NCBI GenBank assembly: GCA_038502395.1
Contig: JARJIL010000004.1
Location: 38,272,647-38,336,646, forward strand
Length of the DNA: 64,000 bases
Source: Dittrichia graveolens
Lineage: Eukaryota > Streptophyta > Magnoliopsida > Asterales > Asteraceae
Direction: 5' to 3'
Below are positions 10,746 to 21,947 of the stretch, in pieces. Positions within the stretch are counted from its first letter, which is position 1. Each line of letters begins with the position of its first letter. The notes beneath the pieces are model-generated. The model did not search any database and was not told the origin of the DNA. It saw only the letters and a list, made by a program, of their open reading frames with translations. A program made the position numbers and the translations under genes.

Positions 10746-12203
10746 ATGGGGAGAGCACCTTGCTGTGATAAAGCCAATGTGAAGAAAGGTCCATGGGCTC
10801 CTGAAGAAGATGCTAAGCTTAAAGCGTATATCGAAGAACATGGAACCGGCGGTAACTGGATTGCTTTGCCTCAGAAAATTGGTATAACTTTTAGCTAATT
10901 ATATTTATCATAACTTAACACTTACCACATATTGTCAGTAGTTTGTTTATTCGTGTAATCAAGTTAAAAAGTTGGAAAAAATTGTACTTTATAGATGTAA
11001 ACCTAGCTAGTCTTTTTGTGGTTGAGATTCATTGTTGGAGTAGCTATATATAAAGTACTACGATGAAATTAATGTGTTCGTGTTGATTTCCTGTCTATAA
11101 ACTTATAAAATCTATGTGCTCATGTCAATTTCTTGTATATTAAACTAATTATGATTAGGGCTCAAGAGATGTGGCAAGAGTTGTCGACTGCGGTGGCTAA
11201 ATTACCTTCGTCCGAATATCAGACATGGAGGTTTTTCAGAAGACGAAGATCGCATAATTTGCAGCCTCTATGTTAGCATAGGAAGCAGGTAACCAATTAG
11301 CCTTTTTAAAAAAAGAAACAATCAATACATTTTTAAGTTAAGATTTTACAATATATTTCTACTATGGGTACATAATATTGATATATATGTATATATTGTT
11401 ACTTGATTAGGTGGTCTATAATTGCTGCACAATTGCCAGGAAGAACTGATAATGATATAAAGAACTACTGGAACACAAGGCTGAAGAAGAAACTCTTGGG
11501 AAAACAGCGAAAAGAACAAGTTTGTCGTAGAAAAGGTCAGCTACTGATGAAGAAAACACGATTGCCATCTGAAATCCCATCATCAATTGTTGTTAATGGT
11601 ATTAACAACAATAATTCACTAGACCCGTATTGGCCAGATTTGCCTGTGACACCATCTGTGCCCTACTCGAATCAGGTTTCGTGCTTTGAAAATGATCATA
11701 CATCCATAAGGAAACTACTCATCAAGCTTGGAGGAAGATTTTCTTCTGATGATAATGGAGACCAGTCAATGAATACAACCTCACACTTCCCAGTTGACAA
11801 TACTTCATTTGATCATCAGGCTTCATCACATGATGATCACAAGTTTATAGCTAGTAGTGATCCAGTTTCTTCTACAATGTTACTAAATAGCCACTATAAC
11901 AATTTGACTATCCAGGATGAGCAAAGTGCTACTTTACCATCTGTTTTTGAGGAAATGTGTTACAGTACCAACCCACAAAAGTTGGAAGGACTGGAGTTCC
12001 TGTATGGTGAAATGGGAGAAATAAACACAAGTGGAAGCAGTAGCGTTATTACATGTGGTGATAGCATGGATTGGGGTGAGATGAGTTCACTAATTAGCAC
12101 CACAATAACTAGTAATGTTATGAACTCATCCGACTATCGGCCTACATTTTTACTGCAAGATTGTTCATATGATGATCCCACTCTCAACAGCCAAGTTCAA
12201 TAA
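10746..12203 (+). CDS. R2R3-MYB transcription factor (RAX/MYB36-like, subgroup 14)
   Basis: A nuclear DNA-binding transcription factor. Exons: 10746-10881, 11159-11288 and 11411-12203; both introns are GT-AG. The 136- and 130-base first exons and intron phases match the classical plant R2R3-MYB pattern. The joined product is 352 residues. R2 has Trp17, Trp38 and Trp58; R3 has Phe70, Trp89 and Trp108. The N-terminus MGRAPCCDKANVKKGPW and the KKLLGKQRKEQ after R3 are typical of subgroup 14, which includes regulators of axillary meristems and of Casparian strip formation; which ortholog this is cannot be decided. The bHLH-interaction signature of R3 is absent. The Ser/Asn-rich C-terminus carries an acidic EGLEFLYGEMGE segment. 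No stop or frameshift is present, and it is the only intact gene in the window. Confidence 0.95.
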
Positions 12204-12900
12204 CATGAGATCGAGATCGAGAGGCTGTGATCAACGAAACCCTAATTTTATGAATCGTTGATGGAAACTTATTAGATTAATTTGCTATTTCTTATCATTT
12301 ACGGACCTTTTTTTGAACTAGTCGCTTTACACGTAATGTGTTAGAGGACTATGATCTTGATGTACTTTGTGTGTGTTTATATTGTTTGTGACAGTAACAG
12401 TTAAATTTATTTGATATCAACTTGTATTTTGGTACATTTTGTGTCTAGAATTAAGAGGATCTTGCAGGAACAGTTGCCTTACAAAGACAAATTGGGATGT
12501 GTGTAGTCATATTGTATTCCCCTGCAAAAAGGCATATATGTCATATATGTCTTAATTAAATGATATTAACTCAGATGCATGTCTGTCACAACGTACATAG
12601 CTTTTATGAGTTTCTAGGAACCCTAATATTAAGATATTCCATTTAATTTTGGCAATAAGTTAATGGGAGTAAGCTAATAGGCATTCCCACACAGGATCAA
12701 TGCCAATATATGCAACTCCATTATGTTTCAATTCAAGATGTATCTTGTAACTTTTTATGGTATGATTAAACAAAGTAAGCTATTAATGTCCAAGTTGATT
12801 GGACATCGACCCTTGCTTAATTAGTTTCTTGGTATATCTAGTAATATACATTTACAGTTGATGAGGAACAAGTCGGATTACATAAATATACCATATAAGA
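12204..12900. other. MYB 3' untranslated region and flank
   Basis: AT-rich sequence after the MYB stop codon. A TTTGTGTGTG stretch near 12368 resembles plant far-upstream polyadenylation elements. No other gene or repeat boundary was recognised. Confidence 0.4.
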
Positions 12901-12904
12901 GTGA

Positions 12905-13150
12905 ATGGAGTGGTTGTACGTATTTCCAATAGGGTTGGCCGGACTTGTGATGAATGGAGGGGCCGGTGGGTTCACCGCGCCCGCTAGATTGATACAGCCG
13001 AAAACTGTCCCGTGCGAGAAGCCCAGCACACGAAAAAGATGGAGGGAGATGATTGTTGCTTTTCTTTACGTTGGTTGTTTGAACCTTTTCTTTCTCCTTA
13101 AGTTTAAAGTATATATAATATATACTTATTTTTCAATAAAGTTTATGTAA
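12905..13150 (+). other. Unassigned GC-rich island with an 81-codon frame
   Basis: From 12905 to about 13060 base composition is clearly more GC-rich than the surrounding DNA. A frame reads MEWLYVFPIGLAGL, then ARLIQPKTVPCEKP and RKRWREM, ending in a hydrophobic AT-encoded tail. An antisense frame covers 12838-13029. I do not recognise either product. The composition step suggests a fragment captured from a gene or a transposon terminus, but no repeats bracket it. It may be non-coding. Confidence 0.25.
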
Positions 13151-13361
13151 AAAACATATTACTAAAATTTTAATATTTAATCATAAGTGATTCAGTATAC
13201 ATTCACATATGATTTGTAAAAGCATCACATGTAAAATTACAAAAATATCACTCCGTTCAAATTTTAAAAATGCAATCTGAACCATTGATGTTATTAATCC
13301 AAAGACTAAAAATAATCCCTTATGACTATGAATTAAGTATAGACTATATTAAACATTCTTT
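13149..13361 (+). repeat. Direct repeat, copy 1 (partner at 13801-14009)
   Basis: This block (starting AAAAAACATATTACTAAAAT, ending in the AGTATAGACTATATT region) recurs in the same orientation 650 bases downstream. By eye about 80% identity is preserved along its length. It encodes nothing. Whether these are two small LTRs, two MITE copies or a local duplication cannot be decided. Confidence 0.6.
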
Positions 13362-13800
13362 TATTTAGTTAACTAATGTTATAATTAATGTTTTTATTAT
13401 TCTCTAATTTATTTTTGTAATAGAAAGGTTAGTGAGCTTTTGTGATAGAAAGATGATTGTATGATAGTAAGATGATCACTAGAGAAGGTTTTATAACCAC
13501 GTACTCCTACGAATATGAACATTGTTTGAAAACTTTATTTATTTATTTTATTTTTGGTTAAGGGATATTTTTTTTTTGGTAAAATCTATATTCATATATA
13601 ATTATTATATAAATAATATATAAACTTAATGTTCTTTCATACTTTATAAACACGCATATGTTAGCGCCGACAAAAAAAATAAATTCATTCAATTCAAAGA
13701 ACAAAACGTAGACACACGATTTTCAATACGCAAGAAACATAAGAACGACTTTATCAATCGTTTAATTGTCCCAACTTTACCATTAACTATATATATTATA

Positions 13801-14009
13801 TAAAAAACATAGTAGTAAAATTTTAATACTTAATCATAGGTGATTCATTATACAATCACGTGTGACTTGTAAAAACATCATATGTGAATTACGAAAATGT
13901 CACTCAGCACAAATTTTTAAAATACAATCTAAACTATTGATGTAATTGATCCAAAGGCTAAAATTAGTCTATTAATACTATAAATTAAGTATGAACTATA
14001 TTCAACGTC
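13801..14009 (+). repeat. Direct repeat, copy 2 (partner at 13149-13361)
   Basis: Second copy, starting TAAAAAACATAGTAGTAAAA and ending near AGTATGAACTATATTCAACG. The spacer between the copies (13362-13800) is AT-rich and shows no primer binding site or coding potential. Confidence 0.6.
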
Positions 14010-14134
14010 ATATCCTTTCATAATAATTTATTTTGACATTAGTTGCTTCTAATTTCCTTCGATTGTAACATGTTTGTTTTGCTTGTACTATTGAAAAATT
14101 GTCAACACCAAACTATAATTAATAATTTATAAAA

Positions 14135-14440
14135 GGAAAAAATACATTAAAATACAATTAACTTTTTCTTAATTATCATTTTATACAACCAACTTTAAAT
14201 TCTAAAAAATATTACAACAAACTTTCAAAATCTTTTTATTTTATGCAAATAACTTTTTTCTGTGTCTAATATTTAGTTATTATTGTATACAATAAACTTT
14301 TTCATAATTTCCATAGTATATAACAAATTACATACAATTAGAGAATTATAAAAGTTGATTATATTGTTTTTAAAAAATAAAATTGGTTCTATACAATGAT
14401 AATTAACATAAAATTCATTGTATTTTCATACAATTTACTC
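14135..14440. mobile_element. MITE with 9-bp TSD (MULE type), 306 bp
   Basis: The element is flanked by a perfect 9-bp duplication, TTTATAAAA, at 14126-14134 and 14441-14449. The ends are imperfect inverted repeats of about 60 bases: the right end read in reverse starts GAGTAAATTGTATGAAAATA and the left end starts GGAAAAAATACATTAAAATA. Both continue to a shared ATACAACCAA or ATAGAACCAA block. A 9-bp TSD is the hallmark of Mutator-like elements, and there is no coding content. The termini match the MITE at 17794-18094. Confidence 0.75.
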
Positions 14441-14627
14441 TTTATAAAACAAGAAGATTAAACAAACATGTAATAAAACATATAAACATATGGTTAAAAA
14501 CATTCAAGGAATTTTTTATTTATCATATGAGTCTGTATATCACAAACAACATGTTGGCTGAACCTCACTTCAAAACTATGGAGATTTACAACATTTATAC
14601 TGTATTACTGTCGGGTGTAGGTAGTTG

Positions 14628-14821
14628 CAGGGACGGAGGCGGAGGCACATACAATTGAGAGAGTTTGGTTGACCCTACTGAACAAAAAAAATTCATATAA
14701 TTTTGGTGTAATGTTAGTGTAATACAGGTCAAATTTTAGTTATGAACCTATTAATTTTGTTTATGAAAGTTACTAATCTCAACTTTGAACCCATTGGTGT
14801 AAGCTTCTAGCTCCGCCCCTG
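14628..14821. mobile_element. hAT-like MITE (about 194 bp)
   Basis: The left end is CAGGGACGGAGG and the right end, read in reverse, is CAGGGGCGGAGCTAG, a terminal motif common in plant hAT-derived MITEs. The inside is AT-rich and non-coding. The flanking 8-mers (GGTAGTTG and CTTACGTC) do not match, so the target duplication has decayed or one boundary is wrong. Confidence 0.5.
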
Positions 14822-15769
14822 CTTACGTCACATGTATGCTTCATTTTTATTTTTAAAAACATGTATGTTATTGTTAGAAAAAAGGTTGACTTTATAATAT
14901 TTTGTATAATATACATTGACTAAGTAAATTAATTGTTGATTAAATGAAAAAGTTCTACGTTTGAAAGATATTATACTTCAAATTTGTGACAGATGAATAT
15001 GGCAAAGAACGTGAATTTTTTTTAAAATAATGTCTTTTCGAAAGGAATTATCAAAAGTAACGTAAATCGCTCAAAATTTTTAAAACTATAGTTTTTGGGA
15101 TTTCAGATCTCCAATTTGAAAGAGATTTTAGGATCCTAAAATTGCTACATGTCACTTACCTACACTCCACAGTTTTTTCTTGGATTACGATAACATGGAG
15201 AATTTTGAGTTCTAGTGTCAAAATATTTTTGGGTATTACTTTGAAAACAAGGCGGTAAAAAGAACAGATTTTTTTCACATTTATTGACCTTTTTTACCTA
15301 ATTTTTTTATTGTATGTAATCTTTTTATCTTTTAATGACACAAGTACATGAATTTTCATTAAATGTAGGCAAAGGAATTGCTAATTAAAGTTGGGTATAT
15401 CATAAATCGAACCACCATTTAGCACCTTTATGGGTTTTTGATGATTTGACTCATTTTAAGCTCGCTCATAGTCATTTTTGTATTAATTTATAGACAACTC
15501 GATTACATTTCTTAAACTCAAGAATCATTACTTGTCATCAGGTATTCATCATGGACAATTAATAGTTCGGAGTCTCTATTTTCGTATTTATTAGAGGTGA
15601 AGAAGATGACTTGCTATAGCAAGTCAAAATCAACAAAACGGGAATAATAGCATGGTTTTTTTTAATGTTTAATGGACGGATGTGTAAAAGAAACTTCATA
15701 TACTATATGAAACATTGGACAAACATTATAATAGTTTGGCAATTATAATCCTTTTTTATTCATGTAAGG
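14822..15769. other. No gene seen; AT-rich spacer
   Basis: No frame with coding character, RNA gene or element boundary was recognised between the hAT-like MITE and the MULE-type element. Confidence 0.45.
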
Positions 15770-15778
15770 TATTATTTA

Positions 15779-17254
15779 GAGTTAATTGTCAATTTCGTCC
15801 TTTAACTATCCCATTTCTTTCGATCTGGTCTTTTAACTTCAAAAATGACCAAGATGAACCTTAAAGATCCACTTTTCAGTCTGAATGGTCCTTTCTTTAG
15901 TTGACTGTTAGTCAACTCTGTTAAGTCAAGGTAAAATAACAATTCTACCCTTGTTTTAATTATTTATTCATTAAAATTAAATTAATAATATTTATTATAT
16001 ATTTATGAAAATTAAATTATTAATAGAGTTATATGAATTGGTGCTTCATTTTTAACAAATATCTTATCCCTGCACTCTCTCTCTCTCTCGCCAACGTCGA
16101 CCACCACCAACATCAACACTGTCGCCGCCGTGACATCAACATCGACCACCACCACCAACAACATCAACACAACCACCACTACGGTGGCATCAACTTCTCT
16201 CTCTCTTATCTCTTTCAGTTTCTCTCATATCTCTCTATTTTTCTTTAGACAACATCAACAACCAACACTAACACCACAGCCGCCTCCGTTCTATCACCGG
16301 CAACGATCACCACCACGATGACAAGAACTTCCTCTCTTATCTCTCTCCAGACAACACCGCCTACTCTTTCTCTTTCTTTCTCACGGTGAAAGCACCACCG
16401 CTGCCACCACCTCATCTTTAAACAAATCTAGAGTTTTCACAAGATTTGGGTATAGATCAAGGTTTTTCACATGATTTAGCTACAGATCTAGGCTTTGTGT
16501 GTTGCACAGAGGTGTCAGTGATGGTTAGATAGGGTTTTTCAATGGCGATTTTCGGTGGTGTTTGTAGATAGGACGGTGAAGTGGTGTTTGTAGATGGGGT
16601 TTTCTGTGTCGGTGGAGTAAAGAGGGTTTTCAGTGGGTTTTTGTGTGTCGGTGGTGGCGGAGGGTATTCAGTGGGTTTTTGTGTGTCGGTGGGTTTCAAG
16701 AGGGAGGTGGTGGACGATGCAATGGATAAGGCTACCATCTTCTTTGAAGAGAGAGAGAAGAGAGAGAGAGGAAAGAGAGACAGCGGAGGTGGTGCTCAAA
16801 TCAAAGAATGGTGGTGGTGGCGGTAGTATTTGGAGAGGGAGAAAAAGGAGAAAAAGAAAGTGAGAGAGGGAGAGAGAGAGGGAGAGAGAGAGTGGTGGAG
16901 GATGACGGTGTTGTTGGATGGTGATGGAGCGGCGGCCCTTGGAGAGGAAGAGAGAGGGAGAGAGAGGAAGAGAGTGTGTATGTGTATACTGTATAGAGTA
17001 TGATATATATACACATATATATATATATATATTATTTAAAAGGATTATATATTATTTTAATTAATAAAAAGTTAGAAAAGCTGATAAAAAGACCAAACTA
17101 CCATTGATTTAACGGAGTTGACTAACGGTCGACTAACGAAAGGACCTTTTTGGCCACAAAGTGGATCTTTAAGGTTCATCTTAGTGACTTTTGAAGTTAA
17201 AGGACTAAATCGAAAGAAATGAGATATTTAAAGGACGAAGTTGACAATTAATTC
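15779..17254. mobile_element. MULE-type element with long TIRs (1476 bp)
   Basis: The element is bracketed by a perfect 9-bp target duplication, TATTATTTA, at 15770-15778 and 17255-17263. The termini are inverted repeats: GAGTTAATTGTCAATTTCGT on the left and GAATTAATTGTCAACTTCGT read in from the right. They extend about 155 bases through GTTAGTCAACT. The interior (16030-16990) is low-complexity: CT- and CCACCA-rich on the left half, GA- and GGTGGT-rich on the right half, so even the interior is roughly self-complementary. The overlapping frames inside (16033-17016) read His, Ser/Pro or Gly/Arg repeats and are not genes. No transposase is present, so movement would depend on an autonomous MULE elsewhere. 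Confidence 0.85.
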
Positions 17255-17263
17255 TATTATTTA

Positions 17264-17793
17264 TAATAAAGTTTATCAATGATAAAAAGACTTTTCGTGT
17301 ATGTTTAATTGTTACAGAGTCTTAGATAAGAAAAATAACTAGCTTAACATCTTGTATATAAATACATGGATAGTAAAATAATTTTAAATGTTTATGGTAT
17401 GAAAGAGTACTAACATATATAGTAAAACAATTATAAAGTATAAAATTTCTTTAAAAATGGTTAAATTGATTAGAAATCAAAAATTCATACATAAGATCAT
17501 CATAAATTTGTTTGTAGAACCTCTTTATAATCAAATTTGAATTTTTTTTAATTTAATTTAATACGTATACGTATTTATATAAATAACTATGAAAATAGGT
17601 AAATGTAATGTATCTATTAAATGATTTGAATAAATATTTTTTGTTAAAATATTTAAGTATTAATAGAAATCTCCTAAAAATGACTTTTAAGAAAACTACT
17701 CATTTGTAAATTATTTAAGAAAATAAAAGAGAAAGATTGATGAAAAAATTCTAAAAATAAAATGATAACATCATAATTTTTTCTTTTAATATA
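17264..17793. other. No gene seen; AT-rich spacer
   Basis: Very AT-rich sequence between two MULE-type insertions. Nothing with coding character was recognised. Confidence 0.45.
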
Positions 17794-18094
17794 GAGCAAA
17801 TTGCAAGAAAAAACCACAAACTATGTCAATATTGTCATTGTATACAACCAATTTTATTTTGTGCCTAAAAATACACACAACTTGCAAATTTGTTTCATTG
17901 TATGCAAGTTACCTATGACGATAGGTAACTTACCGGTAAATTAGCCAAAAATAAAAGAACTTTATTATCTAAAAATACAAACTTTCAAATTTTATTCATT
18001 GTATATAATATGTAACCGGTAACCTGATAAATAAAGTTGATTGCATACAATAACAATATTGATATAATTTATAGTATTTTTACGTATTTTACCC
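17794..18094. mobile_element. MITE with 9-bp TSD (MULE type), 301 bp
   Basis: Perfect 9-bp duplication TTTAATATA at 17785-17793 and 18095-18103. Inverted ends: left GAGCAAATTGCAAGAAAAAA, and right (reversed) GGGTAAAATACGTAAAAATA. Both continue into a shared TCAATATTG(T/C) and ATTGTATRCAA block. A central palindromic segment (AGGTAACTTACC, GGTAACC) would close the hairpin. Same family as 14135-14440. Confidence 0.78.
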
Positions 18095-18420
18095 TTTAAT
18101 ATAGATTATAGATTATAGATATGTCACTTACGTAATTTTAATATGCTAAACTTGAACATAAATATGGCAATTTATTTACATATATTGTTAAAATAAGTGA
18201 ATATTATACTATATATCAATTGAGAAAGTGAATTGGTATTCTCATGAGATATTCAAGAGTTTTTTTGGTAATTTTGCAAATAAATAGGAGAATTGAAAGA
18301 TGATGAGAAATTGATATCTCCTTACACAACTACAATCAAAACTTTGCTTTAGTTCTATTAATCAGTTAATTAATTAAATTATCACATCATTAAAGAATAA
18401 ATTGTTTTTTTTTCTTATCT

Positions 18421-18842
18421 TCTATATAAATTATAAAGTAATATTTAATAAAAGTAACTATTTGAAATTTCTTACCATTAGATAAGATAATCTTTTAAAA
18501 CTATGTATATATGTAAACAAATAAAATAATTTTACTCCCATCCTTACATATTCGTGTGATTTATATTTTAAATGTTACGTTTGTTATAAATATTATGTGT
18601 AGGTTTGTGCTTCTAAAATAAAAGATGGCAATGGATGTTAGAAAATGATGTGAGGTGGTGGCGGATGACATAAAGATATTTTTTTGTTTTACTATTTTTA
18701 TTTTGTTTTATTTCTTAAGGGTAAAGTATCTGAAATATAATAATGATTTTTAATGGATCAATAACAAATTAGACACATATTTTGAGTTATCGTATTAATT
18801 GGCTTTTAACCTGGCGCATTGCGCAGTGCAATGAAATACTTG
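18421..18842 (+). mobile_element. Possible degenerate Helitron
   Basis: TCTATATAAATTATAAAGTA at 18421 resembles a Helitron 5' end. Near 18815 the hairpin-forming GGCGCATTGCGC is followed 27 bases later by CTTG and then T, one base off the CTAG end. Similar GC-rich 3' hairpins mark the better copies at 9015-9498 and 34523-34992. The interior is AT-rich and non-coding. Confidence 0.4.
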
Positions 18843-19435
18843 TTAATATCATTCTATTGTGTAGTATAATTTTATGATAAATTTCTTATATTAGCAACTA
18901 ACTATATTATCTAATATCACTCATTTTATATATAAATATCATGCGAGACATCTTTTCCACTTTATTCAAGTTGTTTATGCTTAATATTAGTTAAACTGGC
19001 TTTCTTTTTACTTTAAAGTTTAAACCAGAGGAAGACAAAAACTAGGGTCATTCGATAATTTTAAGAGAAATGACTTATTTCGGAGAAGCACCACACATCC
19101 ATCTCAAACCTACCGTGTATTAGGAACCATGATATAGGGTTATAACAAATCTAGGAGTAAAGAAATGCAAAATCTAGAAATATCAAAATGCATATCACGC
19201 AATAGGATGAGGCGCACCACACAACTACCGATATAAATTTGCATTCCCCATAGTTTTTTGGGAGGCGGACCTTTTTTAAGGTTATTTGGTTTTAAGTGTT
19301 CTCTACTAACCAGTCTTATTTTCTATCAATTATTAGCTTAAAAATCGATACTTTGACACCCTTGAACTTTCAGATAAAAAAGCATGAGTGTGTCATCGAG
19401 TCCAAAACTTACAAGCCGAGTCATTAAAAAGAAAG
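18843..19435. other. No gene seen between Helitron-like end and LTR E
   Basis: Non-coding sequence of moderate complexity (19080-19330), without recognisable repeat ends or long frames. Confidence 0.4.
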
Positions 19436-20990
19436 AGTAATGCCCCAGATTTATAAAACAAAAATATTAGAGTATATTGAACATCTATGATATTTTCACA
19501 AAAACTTGACGAAGTCCCGCACTCGGGACTACATATCATTCATAGAAGTACAATATTTGTCGACTAGCATTAAATACAAAACATCGTTCATTTGAAAATG
19601 TAAGGTATATAAACAATCTAAAATGGTTTAATGGTATAAAGCATTTTAATATGAGCTATCTTCATATTGCTGGAGCCTTCCCTTAGTCCTTTCCAGAAAA
19701 GAGAGTATACAACAACAGTAAACATAAAGCTTAGCAAACACACATAACTTACACAACACACTAGGTATGTCTACATCATACATCCATCCATGATTTAAAT
19801 TATCATCAAGTTATTCTCCATCCACGTATTCATTAATGCAACATACCTGCCACCAAAGTAGACGGTCTTAATATACTTGCTACCGGAGTAAACAATCTAA
19901 TCATACTCACTACCGAAAAGCAGATGGTCTTAACATACTCGCTACCGAAAATTCATCACAATCACATAATCACGACCCTTCATATCATACACTAATTTAG
20001 AGGATAAGTTAATGTAACTCATCTGATTGTAATGAAAGTTAAAAGCAATAACAGTTCACAAGTTATTCGAAAGATTTGCGTCTACCGGAAGTTACCTACA
20101 TTTTAGGTTTTCACATTCACCATCTAGGATTATACGCCCTAATCTCACCGGTACACTATAATTTTTCCAAAATCTTAACACTACTCACCACTTGGCTATC
20201 TAGGCATTAAGCCCCCTACTTGGCGATCCGCCTCACCTCATTCACACTTGGCGATTAAGATAACTCATGCTTTATGATTCAGTAGCCTAAGCCACTTTGC
20301 GATTCAGTGGTCTGTGCCACTTTGCGTTTTAGTGGTCTAAGCCACTTTGCAACTCAATGGTCTAAGCCACTTTGCAATCCACTTGTCTACGCCACTTTGT
20401 GATTCAGTGGTCTAAGTCACTTTGCGATTCGAAGATAGTGGGAAATCTCCTAAGGGACTAAACCCACAATTTAGGATTCCACTAGTCTCTTAAGGTTTAT
20501 GATTTTCGTTTAACTTCAATTTCATGATACTGATTCACGATTCACGATTCTGACTCATTAATTTCTTTGTGAATTGATCTCAACACATTTTCACGTTTGT
20601 TTCTAAGATACTATACTTCACGATTTCACATTCAAATATTGATTTGTGATTCATACGTATAGTTTATTCAAGTAGAGGTTTGCGATCCTAATATCACAGT
20701 TGACCCATTTGAACCCAAACTTAATCAAATCTTAACCATTTAACATGATTCTTGTTGCATTAGTTCCCTAACATCACTTAAGCAAACCGCACCGATTAAT
20801 TGCATTTTTATTAAGTTTTAGTGGATTCAAATCCAATTATTGTTCTTGGTTTACAACTCAAAACCGAACAACCTAGAAATTAATCAAAACCCTCCTAAAA
20901 CTCAACCAATATGTATAAAATTGATATCTAAGTGATCACAATGATACAATAAATTATACTTGATGTTTTCCTTTAAAAACTAAGTGATTT
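19436..20990 (-). repeat. LTR E, 3' portion (minus-strand gypsy LTR, split by element D)
   Basis: Read on the minus strand this resembles the 3' two thirds of LTR D. The 19850-19950 stretch carries repeated RTAAACRRTCT and CATACTCGCTACCG motifs, the complement of the GACCGTCTGCTTCGG repeats in D. The plus-strand left edge reads AGTAATGCCCCAG, close to the complement of a Tekay LTR end. The LTR is interrupted at 20990 by element D and continues at 31144-31399. Together they give about 1.81 kb, similar to the 1.96 kb of LTR D. No internal region of E is visible, so it may be a solo LTR. Confidence 0.62.
20280..20432 (-). repeat. Tandem repeat of about 25 bp in LTR E
   Basis: About six imperfect copies of a unit containing GCCACTTTGCGATTCAGTGG, each followed by TCTA. 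It occupies the position equivalent to the short-motif arrays in the other gypsy LTRs but with a different motif. Confidence 0.75.
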
Positions 20991-21947
20991 TGTAATATCG
21001 AAATCCAAAAATTTATGAAAATATTTGGAATGTAGTAGTGATTTTATTAATGTACGTGTGTATGTATAATTGGTTGAATGGGAATCGATTAAGTGTTTGG
21101 GCTTATGTACTAATCCATAAGAAGGCTTAGTTGGAATTGGACTTGAGCCATTGTGATGGGCCTAGGCCCACAAAAGGTGTCACACATGGGTATAAATAGA
21201 GAATTAGGGCACAACCTCCAACATTTACAATCAAATCACTGTTCCATTGAAGAGAGAAGTGTGTGTGGGTTGAAGTGCCATTCTCGAAGAAGCAAGGAAG
21301 AAGGAAGCCAAAAGTCTCTTGTGGAGCTTAAGATTTTGCAAGAAAATCATCAAGTAATACTCCCCAACCCTTTAGAATCTTGTAGACACCAATTCTTGCT
21401 ATGTTAAGGTAATGATTAGATGCTTGAAATTTGGGTTTTTGGGGTTTTGAATGTTTGAGAAAAACCAAGGTGAAATACTTGAACAAGGACACTTATTAAG
21501 CTGATAAACATACGGTTTTGTGTTAGAAGAAAATTATAATTAAGTGGAGAAATGTTTTGTAACAAGAATGAGTTGATTTGGTTGAGTTTTGAGAAATCTT
21601 GATCTTGGCTATGGAGTCTGGTTTTTTCAAAAAATGAACCGACAGGGAAGTAATATGTGTCATGCGACTTTTACATATTCATGCGACTTTCATATAGTGT
21701 GCCATGCGACTTTTACCTATTCATGAGACTTACCATGTGCCATGCGACTTGTATATGCCTCATGCGACTTTCATAGAGTGTGCCATGCGACTTTTACATA
21801 TTCATGCGACTTACCATGTGCCATGCGACTTGCATATGTCTCATGAGACTTTCATATAGTGTGCCATGCGACTTTTACATATTCATGCAACTTACACATG
21901 TTTGTGCCATGCGACTTATAGTTTTGTGACTCATGCGACTTCCACAT
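20991..21947 (+). repeat. 5' LTR of D, left part
   Basis: Starts TGTAATATCG and closely matches 29185 onward. A TATA box (TATAAATAG) at 21191-21199 is the probable promoter, with transcription likely starting about 30 bases later. The 84-codon frame at 21153-21407 lies in the transcribed leader, is shared with 29348-29602, and is not supported as a gene. The stretch 21655-21945 is the CATGCGACTT array. The LTR stops at 21947, where copia B begins; only the last 102 bases reappear at 23497-23598. Confidence 0.88.
21655..21945 (+). repeat. CATGCGACTT array in the 5' LTR of D
   Basis: About a dozen copies of CATGCGACTT or a one-base variant, spaced 15-35 bases apart and separated by variants of TTTACATATT and CATATAGTGTGC. 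The 3' LTR has the homologous array at 29852-30175 with a different copy order, and LTR I starts a similar array near 63830. Confidence 0.82.

Noticed and set aside
14628..14821. SINE or LINE tail instead of hAT-like MITE
   Set aside because: The inverted CAGGG(A/G)CGGAG ends favour a DNA transposon, and no poly(A) or pol III boxes are present; the missing 8-bp TSD keeps confidence low.
16033..17016. His-rich, Ser/Pro-rich and Gly/Arg-rich frames
   Set aside because: Low-complexity CT, CCA and GA repeats inside the MULE-type element leave several frames open at once; no gene-like codon bias.
21153..21407. 84-codon frame present twice (also 29348-29602)
   Set aside because: Conservation is explained by the two LTRs of D; it lies in the leader just around the transcription start and has no recognised domain.
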